The notes below the pieces were generated by a model. It worked only from the letters and a program-made list of their open reading frames with translations. It was not told the DNA's origin and ran no database searches. This document shows positions 11,688 through 20,660 of a stretch of 64,000 nt of DNA, piece by piece. The position numbers were made by a program, and so were the translations under genes. The stretch comes from Alphaproteobacteria bacterium (GTDB lineage: Bacteria; Myxococcota_A; UBA796; GCA-2862545), in assembly GCA_020632885.1 (NCBI GenBank), contig JACKEQ010000007.1, positions 62,001 through 126,000 of the forward strand, written 5' to 3'. The number at the start of each line of letters is the position of its first letter. Position 1 is the stretch's first letter.

Positions 11688-12701
11688 TCACTCCTCAGGG
11701 CTCTCGCCGACCTCGACCATGTCGCGGGCGACCTTCATGATCGGCTTGAGGCTGGAGTGCGTGACGGCCCTGCAGGCGTCGTCGGGCGTGAACCACTGCA
11801 CTTCCCCGATGCCCTCGGCCTCGCGCGGGGTGAACTCGGGCACCGAGCCGTCCGCCGTCTGCATCAGGTAGAGGTAGACCGACTTCAGCCGCGGGAGCCC
11901 GCCAGGAGCGAGGAATCCGTAGCGGATGAGCCCGACGTAGCCCGTGACCACGAGCTCGCTGTCGATCCCCATCTCCTCGCGCACCTCGCGGATGCCGGCC
12001 GACTCGGGGGTCTCGCCGGGCTCCAGCTTGCCCTTGGCGACCTCCCACGTGACCCCGGAGCGCCGGGTGACCTTGATGAGCGCCATGCGCCAGGCGCCGT
12101 CGTCGCCACGCATGATCGGGATGCCGCCGGCGGACTGCTGCTCGGCGAACTTCGGCTGGAGGTTCAGCACGTCGGAGAGCGGCAGGCGCTCGGCCGTGTA
12201 GAGACCCGTGCGCCTGTTCTTGAAGAACCGCACGCCGTGCCGGCGGGCCCGCGTGGTGTCGACGTAGAGCACCTGGGGGTCCTCGCCGTAGCGGGTGTGC
12301 GCGACCCGCCAGGCGCTCGGCTCCTGGGAGGACAGGTAGAGCGGACGACGGCTCGAGCCCTTGAGCTGCTGGCCGTTGCTCCGGGCCTTCTCGAGCATCT
12401 CGGTGTTGGTGGCGTGGTACAGGATGTCCGGCGGGCTGGCCCGGGTGCGCTTGCGCTTCTCGCGCACGGCGCGGATGCGATCCTCCTCGATCTGGAACCG
12501 CTGCACCTTGCTGTCGTCGAGCACGGCGCGCACGTCCTCCTCGCCCACCCGGCGGTGCATGAGCCTGCCTGCCGCGCGGACGATGTCCTCGAGGGACACC
12601 CAACCGTCGTCGTCGGGCTCGAGACCACCGGCATCCGGGCGGTGGCGGAGGAGGTACGACATCGTCTTCGACAGCCGTACGGGGTCGATCGCTTGAGTCA
12701 C
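11688..12701 (-). CDS. KptA-type RNA 2'-phosphotransferase fused to a Nudix hydrolase
   Basis: The first 175 residues are a KptA/Tpt1 domain: SYLLRHRPDAGGL (R19, H20), DGWVSLEDI, LYHATNTEML (H96), PLYLSS and VLYVDT. KptA moves an RNA 2'-phosphate to NAD, giving ADP-ribose 1'',2''-cyclic phosphate. Residues 190-337 are a Nudix domain with a complete box at 224-245 (GKLEPGE, then REVREEMGI). Nudix enzymes cleave nucleoside diphosphate derivatives, so the fusion could process the NAD-derived by-product (inference). GTG 12701 is chosen because the conserved KptA N-terminus begins right after it. It follows the aldehyde dehydrogenase by 14 bp in the same direction. Confidence 0.85.
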   Translation of the reverse strand: MTQAIDPVRLSKTMSYLLRHRPDAGGLEPDDDGWVSLEDIVRAAGRLMHRRVGEEDVRAVLDDSKVQRFQIEEDRIRAVREKRKRTRASPPDILYHATNTEMLEKARSNGQQLKGSSRRPLYLSSQEPSAWRVAHTRYGEDPQVLYVDTTRARRHGVRFFKNRRTGLYTAERLPLSDVLNLQPKFAEQQSAGGIPIMRGDDGAWRMALIKVTRRSGVTWEVAKGKLEPGETPESAGIREVREEMGIDSELVVTGYVGLIRYGFLAPGGLPRLKSVYLYLMQTADGSVPEFTPREAEGIGEVQWFTPDDACRAVTHSSLKPIMKVARDMVEVGESPEE

Positions 12702-12715
12702 CTCGCCAGCGTAGC

Positions 12716-14068
12716 TCAGGACGCGCTCTCGCTGACGATCCGTACCTGCGCGAACTGCCGATGGCCGTGCGGACCACTGTGGAAGCCGTAGCCGGACTGC
12801 TTGGCTCCGACCCACGGGCTCCCGCCGGCCCCGCCGCAGCTCCTGTTGATCCCGATCATGCCGGCCTCCAGGCGCCGCGCGACGGACGAGGCGTCGCGGT
12901 GACCGAAGACGACCGCACCGAGCCCGAACGGGGTGTCGTTCGCGAGCGCCACGGCCTCGTCGGGCGTGTCGAAGGCCTGGACGGCGGCGACCGGGCCGAA
13001 GGTCTCCTCGCGCATCACGTCCATCGCGTGATCCACGCCCGTGAGCACGATCGGCGGCAGGAAGCAGCCCTCGCCCTCGGGCGTGCCGAAGGCGAGCTGG
13101 GCTCCGGAGGCCAGGGCGGCCTCCACCTGCGTGACGACGTGCTGCTTCTGCCGTGCGTTGATCATCGGCCCGAGATCCACGCCCTGCTGTGCGCCGTCCC
13201 CCACCACGAGGGCCGCGGCGGCGTCGACCAGACGGGCGACGAACGCGTCGTGGAGCGGCCGGGCGACGTAGATCCGCTCGGTGGACACGCAGACCTGCCC
13301 GGTGTTCCGGAAGCTGTTGCGGGCGGCGAAGTCCGCGGCCCGATCGAGGTCGGCGTCGTCGAGCACGATGAGGGGATCCTTGCCGCCCAGCTCGAGCAGC
13401 ACGCGCTTGAGCTGGCCCCCGGCCGCCGAGAGGATGTGGGCGCCGGCCCCGCGGGAGCCCGTGAACGCGACGAGATCGACGTCCGCGCCCACCAGCGCCT
13501 TGCCCTGCTGCTCGTTGCCGTGGACGATCTGCAGGACGTCCGTCGGGAGCACGCTCTGGAGGATCCGCGCCCAGGCGTCCGCGATCAGCGGGGTCTCCTC
13601 CGACGGCTTCAGGACCACCGTGTTCCCGGCGACCAGGGCCGGGATCACGAGCCAGTGCGGCATGGAGATCGGGAAGTTCCAGGGCGTGATCGCGGCGCAG
13701 ACGCCGTAGGGATCGCGGTGGAGCACGGTGCGCGTGTGGCGATCCTCGAGGATCTCGGGCTCCAGGGCCTCCACGATCGTGGCGATCTCCTCGTCGAGCC
13801 CCGCACCGCACGACCGGACCTCGCCGCGCGCGGCCGGCAGGGGCTTGCCCATCTCTGCCGTGAGGAGGGACGCCAGCTCGTCGAGCCGCTCGAGGATCAG
13901 GGGACCCGCGGCCGCGATGCGACGGCCCCGCTCGGCCGCCCCGAGATCGCGCCAGGCGGGGAAGGCCGCGCGAGCGGCCGCGACCACGCCGGGGATCGCG
14001 TCGACCGGCGTGACCTCGACGCTGCCGACCGGCGCGTTGGTGACGGGATTCAGCGACTCGAGCTGCAT
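12716..14068 (-). CDS. NAD(P)-dependent aldehyde dehydrogenase (succinate-semialdehyde dehydrogenase type)
   Basis: The 450-residue protein has the full aldehyde dehydrogenase plan: PWNFPISMP, NTVVLKPSEETP, FTGSRGAGAHI (cofactor loop), LELGGKDPLIV (general-base Glu) and QVCVSTER (catalytic Cys). The end, SGYGFHSGPHGHRQF, resembles the shorter succinate-semialdehyde dehydrogenase subgroup. The substrate cannot be fixed from sequence. ATG 14068 is preceded by AGGAGGTCGCC, an excellent ribosome site. It lies upstream of the kptA-nudix gene in an operon-like arrangement and diverges from the gene at 14134. Confidence 0.9.
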   Translation of the reverse strand: MQLESLNPVTNAPVGSVEVTPVDAIPGVVAAARAAFPAWRDLGAAERGRRIAAAGPLILERLDELASLLTAEMGKPLPAARGEVRSCGAGLDEEIATIVEALEPEILEDRHTRTVLHRDPYGVCAAITPWNFPISMPHWLVIPALVAGNTVVLKPSEETPLIADAWARILQSVLPTDVLQIVHGNEQQGKALVGADVDLVAFTGSRGAGAHILSAAGGQLKRVLLELGGKDPLIVLDDADLDRAADFAARNSFRNTGQVCVSTERIYVARPLHDAFVARLVDAAAALVVGDGAQQGVDLGPMINARQKQHVVTQVEAALASGAQLAFGTPEGEGCFLPPIVLTGVDHAMDVMREETFGPVAAVQAFDTPDEAVALANDTPFGLGAVVFGHRDASSVARRLEAGMIGINRSCGGAGGSPWVGAKQSGYGFHSGPHGHRQFAQVRIVSESAS

Positions 14069-14133
14069 GGCGACCTCCTGCGGTCGCCCCCCTTATCGTC
14101 GGTTAGCTGGCCCCACCCACATGGAGGGAGACC

Positions 14134-15189
14134 ATGGACATCGCCCTGCGCGGCAGCAGCCCCGGCGCCACCACCGCCGGCATCCTCCTGCTCACGCGCG
14201 CCCGCCAGCTCGGCCTGCCGCTCACCGTGAGCGTCGTGGGCGACCCCAGCGACGCCGTCGAGATCCCCGGCCCGGCCGTGTGCTACGCGCCCGTCCTGGC
14301 GAGCTGCGAGGTCGGTCGCGACCACGGGTACGGCGCCACGGTGGTGATCCCCGGCCCGCCCGGCAAGCCCGTGCTCGTCACGGTCTGGCCGCACGGTGAG
14401 GGCGGCTGGTTCCTCGTGGACCGCACGGGCAAGGGCGCCCACCCCGCCACCGTCGCGGCGAACGCGCTCTCCAAGGACGATCGGGCCCCCGCGCGCGCGC
14501 TCGGCAAGGCGCTGCGGGGTGTGCAGTCGGCGCTCGGCATGGGCACGGATCCCGCCATCCTGGACGTGCTCTTCGGTGCGCAGGTCCCCACGCTCACCCG
14601 GCTGGCCGTCGCGCTGCGCGCGGGTCGCGCGATGTCCGGTGGCCGCGGGGAGCCCGTCACGCGGTTCCTGGTGGGCTCCACGGTCGATCGGGATCCCCTC
14701 CCCTCCGATCCGCCCGAGGATCTCCTGGCGGCCACGAGCCCGGAGGCCCTCTCCTGGATCCTCGACGGCCTCTCCCACGCGGTCCGCGATCACGCCGAAG
14801 AGGCCGTGCGCACGGCCCACGAGCTCGCGAAGGACACCCCGCAGGTGGCCGTGCTGATGTACCACCTCGCCGAGCTCGCGAGTCACCTCGTGCAGCTCCC
14901 GGCCCACAGCATCCTCCCGCCCCTCGGGGCCGCCGAGGACAGCGTGGCGGTGGGTCTGAAGGCCGCCCTCCGCGCCGAGGGCGACGGGGACGCGAACCGC
15001 GAGCTCCAGCTCACCTACCGGTTCCTGGGTGGGCGCTACGTGAACGACGCCCCGCACGCCTACCAGGTGACCGACACCCCCCCGCCCGACGGCTGGATCG
15101 AGCGCTGGAGCTGGTTCGGCAGCGAGGTCCGCAAGGGTCGCAAGCAGGCGGACGCGCTCTGGCCCGAGATCGTCGACCCGGCCTCCTGA
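14134..15189 (+). CDS. Hypothetical protein (351 aa), coupled to the next gene
   Basis: The ATG at 14134 follows a GGAGGGAGACC ribosome site. The product is cytoplasmic with no signal or membrane segment. The N-terminus (MDIALRGSSPGATTAGILLLTRARQLG) suggests a mixed alpha/beta fold, and the middle has a helical Leu/Ala-rich stretch (LSWILDGLSHAVRDHAEEAV). I do not recognise a family. The TGA at 15187-15189 overlaps the ATG of the next gene (TGATG), so the two proteins probably act together. Divergent from the aldehyde dehydrogenase. Confidence 0.75.
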   Translation: MDIALRGSSPGATTAGILLLTRARQLGLPLTVSVVGDPSDAVEIPGPAVCYAPVLASCEVGRDHGYGATVVIPGPPGKPVLVTVWPHGEGGWFLVDRTGKGAHPATVAANALSKDDRAPARALGKALRGVQSALGMGTDPAILDVLFGAQVPTLTRLAVALRAGRAMSGGRGEPVTRFLVGSTVDRDPLPSDPPEDLLAATSPEALSWILDGLSHAVRDHAEEAVRTAHELAKDTPQVAVLMYHLAELASHLVQLPAHSILPPLGAAEDSVAVGLKAALRAEGDGDANRELQLTYRFLGGRYVNDAPHAYQVTDTPPPDGWIERWSWFGSEVRKGRKQADALWPEIVDPAS

Positions 15190-15746
15190 TGGAGCTCCGG
15201 GTCCGCGTGGGCTCGTTCTTCCGCGACCTCGAGGGGCTCGCGGACGAGGAGCTCGGGCAGCAGCTCGTGGCGCTCGTGCGTCGCGGGGTCCCCCTGAAGG
15301 CCGCGCCGACGGTCGCCGTGATCGGCCGTCCGGAGCGGCTCGATCTCGTGGGCCTGAAGGAGATCGCCGACCAGGGTTGGTCCGTGGGCCGCTTCATCGC
15401 GGGGCTCACGCGCGCCGAGACCGGGCCGGACGTGGGGTCCGTGCGGATCATCGGGCTGATGGGCACCGTCGAGATCACGCCGAAGGGCGGTGAGGGTCGG
15501 GTGCCGATGGCGATCGTGTTCCTGGAGTGGCCGGACTGCCGCTGGTGGCAGTGGAAGGCCCTCGTGGAGCCCACCACCCGGGAGATCCTCGAAGACACCG
15601 AGACGATCACGCGGGCGGTCGACGGCGACCCCATGCCGGACGGGCTCGGACGCTGGTGGAGCGCCGGGCGGCACCTGCGGGGCGACGTGCGCTTCGACCA
15701 CTGGCCGGCGCGTCCGACGCCGGACGCGGACGCCGTCGTCCACTGA
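15189..15746 (+). CDS. Hypothetical protein (185 aa)
   Basis: It starts within the stop codon of the preceding gene and encodes MELRVRVGSFFRDLEGLADEELGQQL, followed by a Trp-rich section (LEWPDCRWWQWKALVEP, GRWWSAGRHLRGD). No signal peptide, membrane segment or catalytic motif is visible. Family not recognised. Its tight coupling to the 351-aa protein is the only functional hint. It converges with the next gene at a distance of 7 bp. Confidence 0.7.
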   Translation: MELRVRVGSFFRDLEGLADEELGQQLVALVRRGVPLKAAPTVAVIGRPERLDLVGLKEIADQGWSVGRFIAGLTRAETGPDVGSVRIIGLMGTVEITPKGGEGRVPMAIVFLEWPDCRWWQWKALVEPTTREILEDTETITRAVDGDPMPDGLGRWWSAGRHLRGDVRFDHWPARPTPDADAVVH

Positions 15747-15753
15747 CCCCGCG

Positions 15754-16314
15754 TCACCCGGCGTCGAGCACCTGGTGGTGCAGGACGCGCACGCGGTGCG
15801 GTCCGTCGATGTACCCCTCCACCAGGACGAGCTGACCCACGGCCAGGTCCAGCTCGCGCCAGGCCTCCTCGTCGAGCAGGTAGAAGGCCCCGCTGTCGTG
15901 GTCCAGCAGGCCGAGCTGCATCCCGCGACGCTCCAGGCGCCCGATCCACACGGCCATGCCGTGGAGACCCTCGGGGACCTCCCACGTCGTGACGCGCAGC
16001 GCCCCGAACAGGCGGTTGCCCTCGAGGACCACCCGGTAGCCGTCCAGCGCGTCGAGGGCGGCGTCGTCGGGACCGTGCACGAGCCGCATGCGCTCGCCGG
16101 TGGAGCTGACGATGCGTGCGCCCGTGGGCGTGGTCTCCACGAGGCCCTCGCCCTTCCAGATGCATCCCGGGGCCAGCACCCAGGCCAGGAGGGCCGCGGC
16201 GATTGACGGTCCGCGGAGGCTCCTGTACCCTCGAAGCGCTGGGGGACGCCCCAGGGCCGTCCCGGCGACGGTTGCATCGGATTGGGCGGATGGCTTCCGC
16301 CCGGAGACCCGCAT
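15754..16314 (-). CDS. Probable lipoprotein of unknown function (start uncertain)
   Basis: The conserved part begins with a hydrophobic leader, AALLAWVLAPGC, whose cysteine would be the lipidation site, followed by WKGEGLVETTPTGARIV and a small beta-rich domain. The nearest ATG in frame is 16314-16312, with GGGAGGAGCGCC upstream, but it adds about 40 residues before the leader and its ATG overlaps the divergent kinase ATG. No ATG, GTG or TTG lies closer to the leader. The kinase promoter sits in the same DNA. I regard the gene as real and the 5' end as unresolved. Confidence 0.55.
   Translation of the reverse strand: MRVSGRKPSAQSDATVAGTALGRPPALRGYRSLRGPSIAAALLAWVLAPGCIWKGEGLVETTPTGARIVSSTGERMRLVHGPDDAALDALDGYRVVLEGNRLFGALRVTTWEVPEGLHGMAVWIGRLERRGMQLGLLDHDSGAFYLLDEEAWRELDLAVGQLVLVEGYIDGPHRVRVLHHQVLDAG
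16203..16231 (+). promoter_or_regulatory. Sigma-70-type promoter for the pseudokinase gene
   Basis: TTGACG (16203-16208), a 17-bp spacer and TACCCT (16226-16231) lie 82 bp upstream of the ATG at 16313. The same TTGAC/TACC pattern recurs ahead of rpsT, the tRNA-Ala gene and the 51.8-kb beta-barrel gene. Confidence 0.7.
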
Positions 16315-18397
16315 GGCGCTCCTCCCGCAGAAGGTCGGAAAGTTGACCTTGGTGCGCGCCCTCGAGAACGACGGCGTCTGCCAGTCGTACGTCGGTATCC
16401 TGGACGACGCCGCGGGGACACAGGTCATCGCGAGGAAGCTGCTGCCGGCCCTCGGTCGCGACCCCGTCGTGCTGGAGGCCGTGCGCGCGCGGATCGGCGA
16501 TCTCCTGCCCCTCCGTCACCCCGGTCTGCTGCCGCTCACGCACACCTTCGAGCACGAGGGCGACCTGTTCCTGGCCCACGAGTGGCCGGACGCCGTCACG
16601 CTCGCGGACGTGGTCGCCTGGTGCCGCGAGAACAGCGAGCAGGTCCCGCTCAACCTGTTCCTGCACGTGGCCGTCCAGATATGCAACGCGCTGGAGGGGC
16701 TCCACGGGCAGGCCGGCGCCACCACGGGCGCACCTTCGGTGCTCCACCTCCAGGTCCGCCCGAGCAGCGTGATGTTCACGCGGGACGGCGAGGTCCTGCT
16801 CGGGAACTACGGTCTCGTGCCTGGCCCCACGTTCGCCACGCAGACCGGAGGCTTCCGGCTCAAGACGGCCTACCTGTCTCCGGAGCAGACCCACGCGGAC
16901 GCCCGCCAGAGCGGGCCGGACGAGGACAGCGAGGGCTCCCTGCGCCGCCTCTCCCCCGCCTCCGACCTGTTCAGCCTCGGGGCCGTGCTCTACGAGCTGC
17001 TGGTGCACAAGCCTATGTTCGAGGCGTCGTCCCCGCTGCGCACGATCTCGAAGGTCCGTCGTGCCGAGGTCACCACGCAGCTCCTCGAGGTGAAGGAGAT
17101 CTTCCCGGGTGTGGACCGCGTGCTCTACCGGGCCCTCTCGCTCAACCCGCGGCACCGCTACCAGCGCGCGTTCGTGCTGCGCGAGGACCTCCGCGGGCTC
17201 ATGGCGGAGTTCAGCTTCTCGAACATCCAGGACGAGTGCCGGAGCTTCCTCGAGCCCCTGTTCCGCGGGCATGCCCGCGCCGCCGACGAGCTCCTCCCGA
17301 AGCGCTCGCCCACCCCGGTCGCGGAGCCGTCCGACACCGAGCCCACGGTGCTCGGGAAGATCGACGTCGACGCGATCCGGCGGGGTCTCGCGACGTCCTC
17401 CTCCCTGCTGCACGACCTGCCGGACGACTTCGACGACGAGCCCCGCGACTACCAGGGCGACGGTGCCCCCACCGGTGTGTTCGACGCCCCCTCCTCGCCA
17501 GGTCCCCTCGAGCGGCCCGTGCAGTACACCGAGGAGGCCGGCTGGACCGAGATCCAGCCCCGCCCGCCGTCCGCCCGGAAGGCGTCGCTCGACCAGCTCC
17601 GCGACGCGCTCGGCCCCGAGGGCCGCGACAACACCGAGGAGCCCACCGCGGACGACCTGAACCCGATCGACTTCACGGCCGAAGAGATCGATCTCGGGTC
17701 TGCCGAGCCCGCCGATCCGCACGCCGAGACGCAGGTCCTGGTGCCGCCTTCCGCCGAGGACCTCTCGGAGGTCGGCGAGTTCGAGCACACCGGCAGCACC
17801 CGCGACCCCCGGGCCCTGCGCCTGGTGCTCGGTGCCGGCGTGGCCTCGGTGTTCGCGGCAGGGCTCACGCTGTGCGTGGGCGGAACGCTGATCGGTGCGG
17901 TGGCGTCGCGCATCCCGGACGGTCCGGTGGCCACCGCCATCGAGCCCGCACGCGGCCGGCCCACCCTGCGTCCGACGGGCAAGCGGGCATGGCGGCAGGT
18001 CCCCGCGGAGCGTCAGTCACCTCCGCGGCCCTGGGTGCCTCTGGTGGGCGAGCTGCCCGGGTCCACCGAGGGTCTTCCGCCTGCAGACGCCGCTGCGGTG
18101 GGCCTGGAGCTCGCCATCCGTGCGATGGACGAGGGCGACTACAAGGGCGCGCTCCGGCTCGCCGGGCAGGTCGATGCTTCGGCCCTCCCCGCGGACCGGA
18201 GGGCCGAGGCCCACCTCATGCTGCTCGAGGTCGTCGGGGGCGCGCACCGCGCGCTGTACGAGCGCTCGTCCACCCCGGACCCCGAGCACCTGCGCGCGGC
18301 CACGGCGGCGTGGGCGCGGTACCGCGATCTGGCCGGCAGCGCGGGAGAGGCCCGCGCGGATCGGCACCTGGCGCACCTCTCTGGGCTGGGCGGCTAG
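16313..18397 (+). CDS. Membrane-anchored Ser/Thr pseudokinase
   Basis: Residues 1-300 have a protein-kinase fold, ending with the recognisable P+1 region YLSPEQ and SPASDLFSLGAVLYELL. The catalytic residues are changed: the HRD loop reads HLQVRPSSV (Asp to Gln, Asn to Ser), DFG reads GNYG (Asp to Asn), the beta-3 Lys position aligns with Arg in VIARKLL, and the Gly-rich loop is lost. Catalytic inactivity is therefore likely. A disordered acidic linker follows, then a membrane helix near 505-535 and a C-terminal domain of TPR-like helices outside the cytoplasm. Length 694 aa. Its stop shares the palindrome CTAG with the convergent DUF2058 gene. Confidence 0.85.
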   Translation: MALLPQKVGKLTLVRALENDGVCQSYVGILDDAAGTQVIARKLLPALGRDPVVLEAVRARIGDLLPLRHPGLLPLTHTFEHEGDLFLAHEWPDAVTLADVVAWCRENSEQVPLNLFLHVAVQICNALEGLHGQAGATTGAPSVLHLQVRPSSVMFTRDGEVLLGNYGLVPGPTFATQTGGFRLKTAYLSPEQTHADARQSGPDEDSEGSLRRLSPASDLFSLGAVLYELLVHKPMFEASSPLRTISKVRRAEVTTQLLEVKEIFPGVDRVLYRALSLNPRHRYQRAFVLREDLRGLMAEFSFSNIQDECRSFLEPLFRGHARAADELLPKRSPTPVAEPSDTEPTVLGKIDVDAIRRGLATSSSLLHDLPDDFDDEPRDYQGDGAPTGVFDAPSSPGPLERPVQYTEEAGWTEIQPRPPSARKASLDQLRDALGPEGRDNTEEPTADDLNPIDFTAEEIDLGSAEPADPHAETQVLVPPSAEDLSEVGEFEHTGSTRDPRALRLVLGAGVASVFAAGLTLCVGGTLIGAVASRIPDGPVATAIEPARGRPTLRPTGKRAWRQVPAERQSPPRPWVPLVGELPGSTEGLPPADAAAVGLELAIRAMDEGDYKGALRLAGQVDASALPADRRAEAHLMLLEVVGGAHRALYERSSTPDPEHLRAATAAWARYRDLAGSAGEARADRHLAHLSGLGG

Positions 18398-18960
18398 CGC
18401 ACCCGGTGCGGCCCCAGCGCAGGCTCCCAGTCGCGCTTCACGGGCAGCTCCGAGACGTCCGGCTCTCCGGTGGCCCGGTGCACCACCACGCCGTCCGCCC
18501 CGATCTCGGCGAGCTTCTCGGCACCCGAGCGGCTGATGAGCACGTACTCGTCGCGGTTTCCGTGGTCGAGCCACGCGATCGCGACCGATCCGCGGGCGAT
18601 CTCCTCGGCCACCCGGCGATGGAGCATCATCCGGAGGATCGTGCGCCCGTCGCGGGCCACGAAGTGGAACGGATGGTCTCCACGGTTCTTCAGGCGGTTT
18701 CCGAGGATCAGGTTCCGCACGCGGAGGGCGTGCTCGTGGCGATCGCGGATCGCCTCGCGCTCCTTCCGCGCCTCGAGCCGCTCGGTGCGGCGGGCCTCCT
18801 GCTCCTCGCGGGCCGCCGCCTCCTGCTCGCGGCGCAGCTCGCCCTTGCGCTTCTTGCTGCCCTGGTCGTCCTTCCGCTGCTTCTTCAGGTCGCGGCGAGC
18901 CTTCTGGGCATCCTTGCTGGACGCCAGGCCCTTCGCGACGAGCTGGTCACGCAGGGACAC
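18394..18960 (-). CDS. DUF2058 family protein
   Basis: The 188-residue protein begins MSLRDQLVAKGLASSKDAQKARRD, then has a long charged helix rich in Lys, Glu and Arg, and a small C-terminal domain with HFVARDGRTILRMMLH and AWLDHGNRDEYVLISR. This is the layout of the DUF2058 (YaiL-like) family, which has no assigned biochemical role. The GTG start follows the kinase stop by 1 bp, so the two genes form an operon. It is cytoplasmic and probably nucleic-acid binding given its basic helix (inference). Confidence 0.8.
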   Translation of the reverse strand: MSLRDQLVAKGLASSKDAQKARRDLKKQRKDDQGSKKRKGELRREQEAAAREEQEARRTERLEARKEREAIRDRHEHALRVRNLILGNRLKNRGDHPFHFVARDGRTILRMMLHRRVAEEIARGSVAIAWLDHGNRDEYVLISRSGAEKLAEIGADGVVVHRATGEPDVSELPVKRDWEPALGPHRVR

Positions 18961-18961
18961 G

Positions 18962-20413
18962 TCAGCCCACCTCGTACAGGGTGATGTAGCGGTTGCCCAG
19001 GATGCTGATCCGCCCGAGCAGGCTGGCGGCCTTGCCCACGCTCTTCGCGCCGACCTCCGTGATCAGCGCCCGACCGCGGTGGGCCGAGAGGTTCATCATC
19101 CAGCGGGCCAGGTAGAACGGCCCGGCGAGCTCCCAGCCCTCTTCCGGACGCTGCGTGCCGGGCTCGATGCGCGCGACGCCTGGCGCGACCCCGGCGCTCA
19201 TGCGATAACCGGCCTTCTCGCTGACCTTCTTCATGTCGAGCGCGCACTTGATCGCGGACCGCAGCGTACCCCGCATGTCGTCGGCCATCCAGCACACCAG
19301 CGCGGACCCGGGCGCCTGCTCCCACACCTGGCCTCCCGCAGCGTCCGCGAGACCGGCCCACTCGAGCGACAGGCGGTCCATCGTGGCCCCCGGGCGCCCC
19401 ATCGAGCGTGGCGGGGCGATGGCCTCCACGGCGACCACCACGATGGCCTGCGGCGTGGCCTCCTCGTTCCGGCGCTGGGCGGTCTTCCCGCCCTGCTCCA
19501 CCACCGCTCGCACGAAGGCCGCGAGGTCGTTGTTGGTGGCCCGGTGGCCCTCCTGGACCATCAGCACGCCGATCGCCTCGAGCATCTCGGCACACGACTG
19601 GTAGCGGTCCTCCGGGCGCGCCCGCAGGCTCTTGAGCACGATGGCCTCGAGGTCCGCGGAGATCTCGGGACGGTACGTGTGGGGGGCCGGAACGTCCGCC
19701 CGGCGCACGCGCGCGATGGTCTCGTCGCGGCTCTTGGCCTTGAAGAGCCGACGGCCGGTCAGCATCTCGAAGAACACGACGCCGAGCGAGAAGAGATCGG
19801 AGCGACCGTCGAGCTCCTTCCCGTCCACCTGCTCGGGGCTCATGTAGGCGTACTTGCCGCGGATGACCTCGTGGAGCGCCTGGGCCTGGAAGGCCGCCCG
19901 GCTGATCCCGAAGTCCGTGATCTTCACCTCGCCCGCGTAGCTCACCAGGATGTTCTGGGGCGAGATGTCGCAGTGCACGATGCGCAGCGGCTTCCCGTCC
20001 TCGTCCGTGCGCTCGTGGGCGAACTGGAGCGCCTTGAGCACCTCCGACATCACGAACAGGGTGAGCGGGATCGGGAAGGTGCCCATGTCCAGCGCGCGGC
20101 TGACGAGCCGGGCGAGGTCCTGCCCGTGCACGTACTCCATGGCCATGTAGTACTGGCCGTTGACCTCCCCGAGGTCGAACACCTGGACGATGTTCACGTG
20201 GAGGAGCTGGACCGAGATGCGCGCCTCGTCGATGAAGAGCTTGATGAACTCGTCGTCGCCAGCGAGGTTCTGGAGCACCTTCTTGATCACGAGGATCTTC
20301 TCGAACCCTGCCAGACCGTACGCGCGGGCACGCCACACCTCGGCCATCCCGCCCGTCGCGATCTTCTCGAGCAGATGGTAGTCGCCGAACTGCTGCGGGC
20401 CTTCGTCGGGCAC
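18962..20413 (-). CDS. Ser/Thr protein kinase with cyclase-homology-like C-terminal domain
   Basis: Residues 10-285 form a complete kinase domain: IATGGMAEVWRA (Gly loop), LVIKKVL (Lys), DEARI (alpha-C Glu), VHCDISPQN (catalytic loop, HCD instead of HRD), ITDFGIS and YMSPEQ. It should be active. Residues 315-480 resemble a class III nucleotidyl cyclase fold (IVVVAVEAIAP, SALVCWMADDMRGTLRSA, YRMSAGVAPGVARIE) without a clear metal-binding Asp pair, suggesting a regulatory domain (inference). No membrane segment. GTG 20413 is the only close start. It sits near the pseudokinase gene, so a signalling pair is possible. Confidence 0.85.
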   Translation of the reverse strand: MPDEGPQQFGDYHLLEKIATGGMAEVWRARAYGLAGFEKILVIKKVLQNLAGDDEFIKLFIDEARISVQLLHVNIVQVFDLGEVNGQYYMAMEYVHGQDLARLVSRALDMGTFPIPLTLFVMSEVLKALQFAHERTDEDGKPLRIVHCDISPQNILVSYAGEVKITDFGISRAAFQAQALHEVIRGKYAYMSPEQVDGKELDGRSDLFSLGVVFFEMLTGRRLFKAKSRDETIARVRRADVPAPHTYRPEISADLEAIVLKSLRARPEDRYQSCAEMLEAIGVLMVQEGHRATNNDLAAFVRAVVEQGGKTAQRRNEEATPQAIVVVAVEAIAPPRSMGRPGATMDRLSLEWAGLADAAGGQVWEQAPGSALVCWMADDMRGTLRSAIKCALDMKKVSEKAGYRMSAGVAPGVARIEPGTQRPEEGWELAGPFYLARWMMNLSAHRGRALITEVGAKSVGKAASLLGRISILGNRYITLYEVG

Positions 20414-20518
20414 GCCACCCCCAGGGTCGCGACATCCTAGCGCGGCGGCGGGATGCGACCCAGCATCCTCACAGGGGATCCGATGGGCGGATCAGAATCA
20501 GAATCTTTGTTCGAATAC

Positions 20519-20533
20519 GTCACGGGCCGTGAC
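20519..20533. promoter_or_regulatory. Perfect inverted repeat, candidate operator
   Basis: GTCACGG-G-CCGTGAC lies in a relatively AT-rich part of the 247-bp divergent spacer between the kinase and the small exported protein. A 7-bp arm with a 1-bp centre fits a dimeric regulator site. Beyond this site I see no gene in 20414-20660. Confidence 0.45.
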
Positions 20534-20660
20534 CGTAATGGGCGGCACGAACCCGGTGACGCGAGGATGCGCGCCGGGAGCGATGCAACAATCGCCCTGT
20601 GACGTACCTGCTCCTGGAGGGCCGGCGTAACGGGCGCTCGAAGCTCACCTGGAGACTCCC

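Noticed and set aside
16312..16315. Overlapping face-to-face ATG codons of the lipoprotein and pseudokinase as a regulatory device
   Set aside because: The overlap depends on the lipoprotein using an unlikely long N-terminus; its real start is probably nearer the leader peptide.
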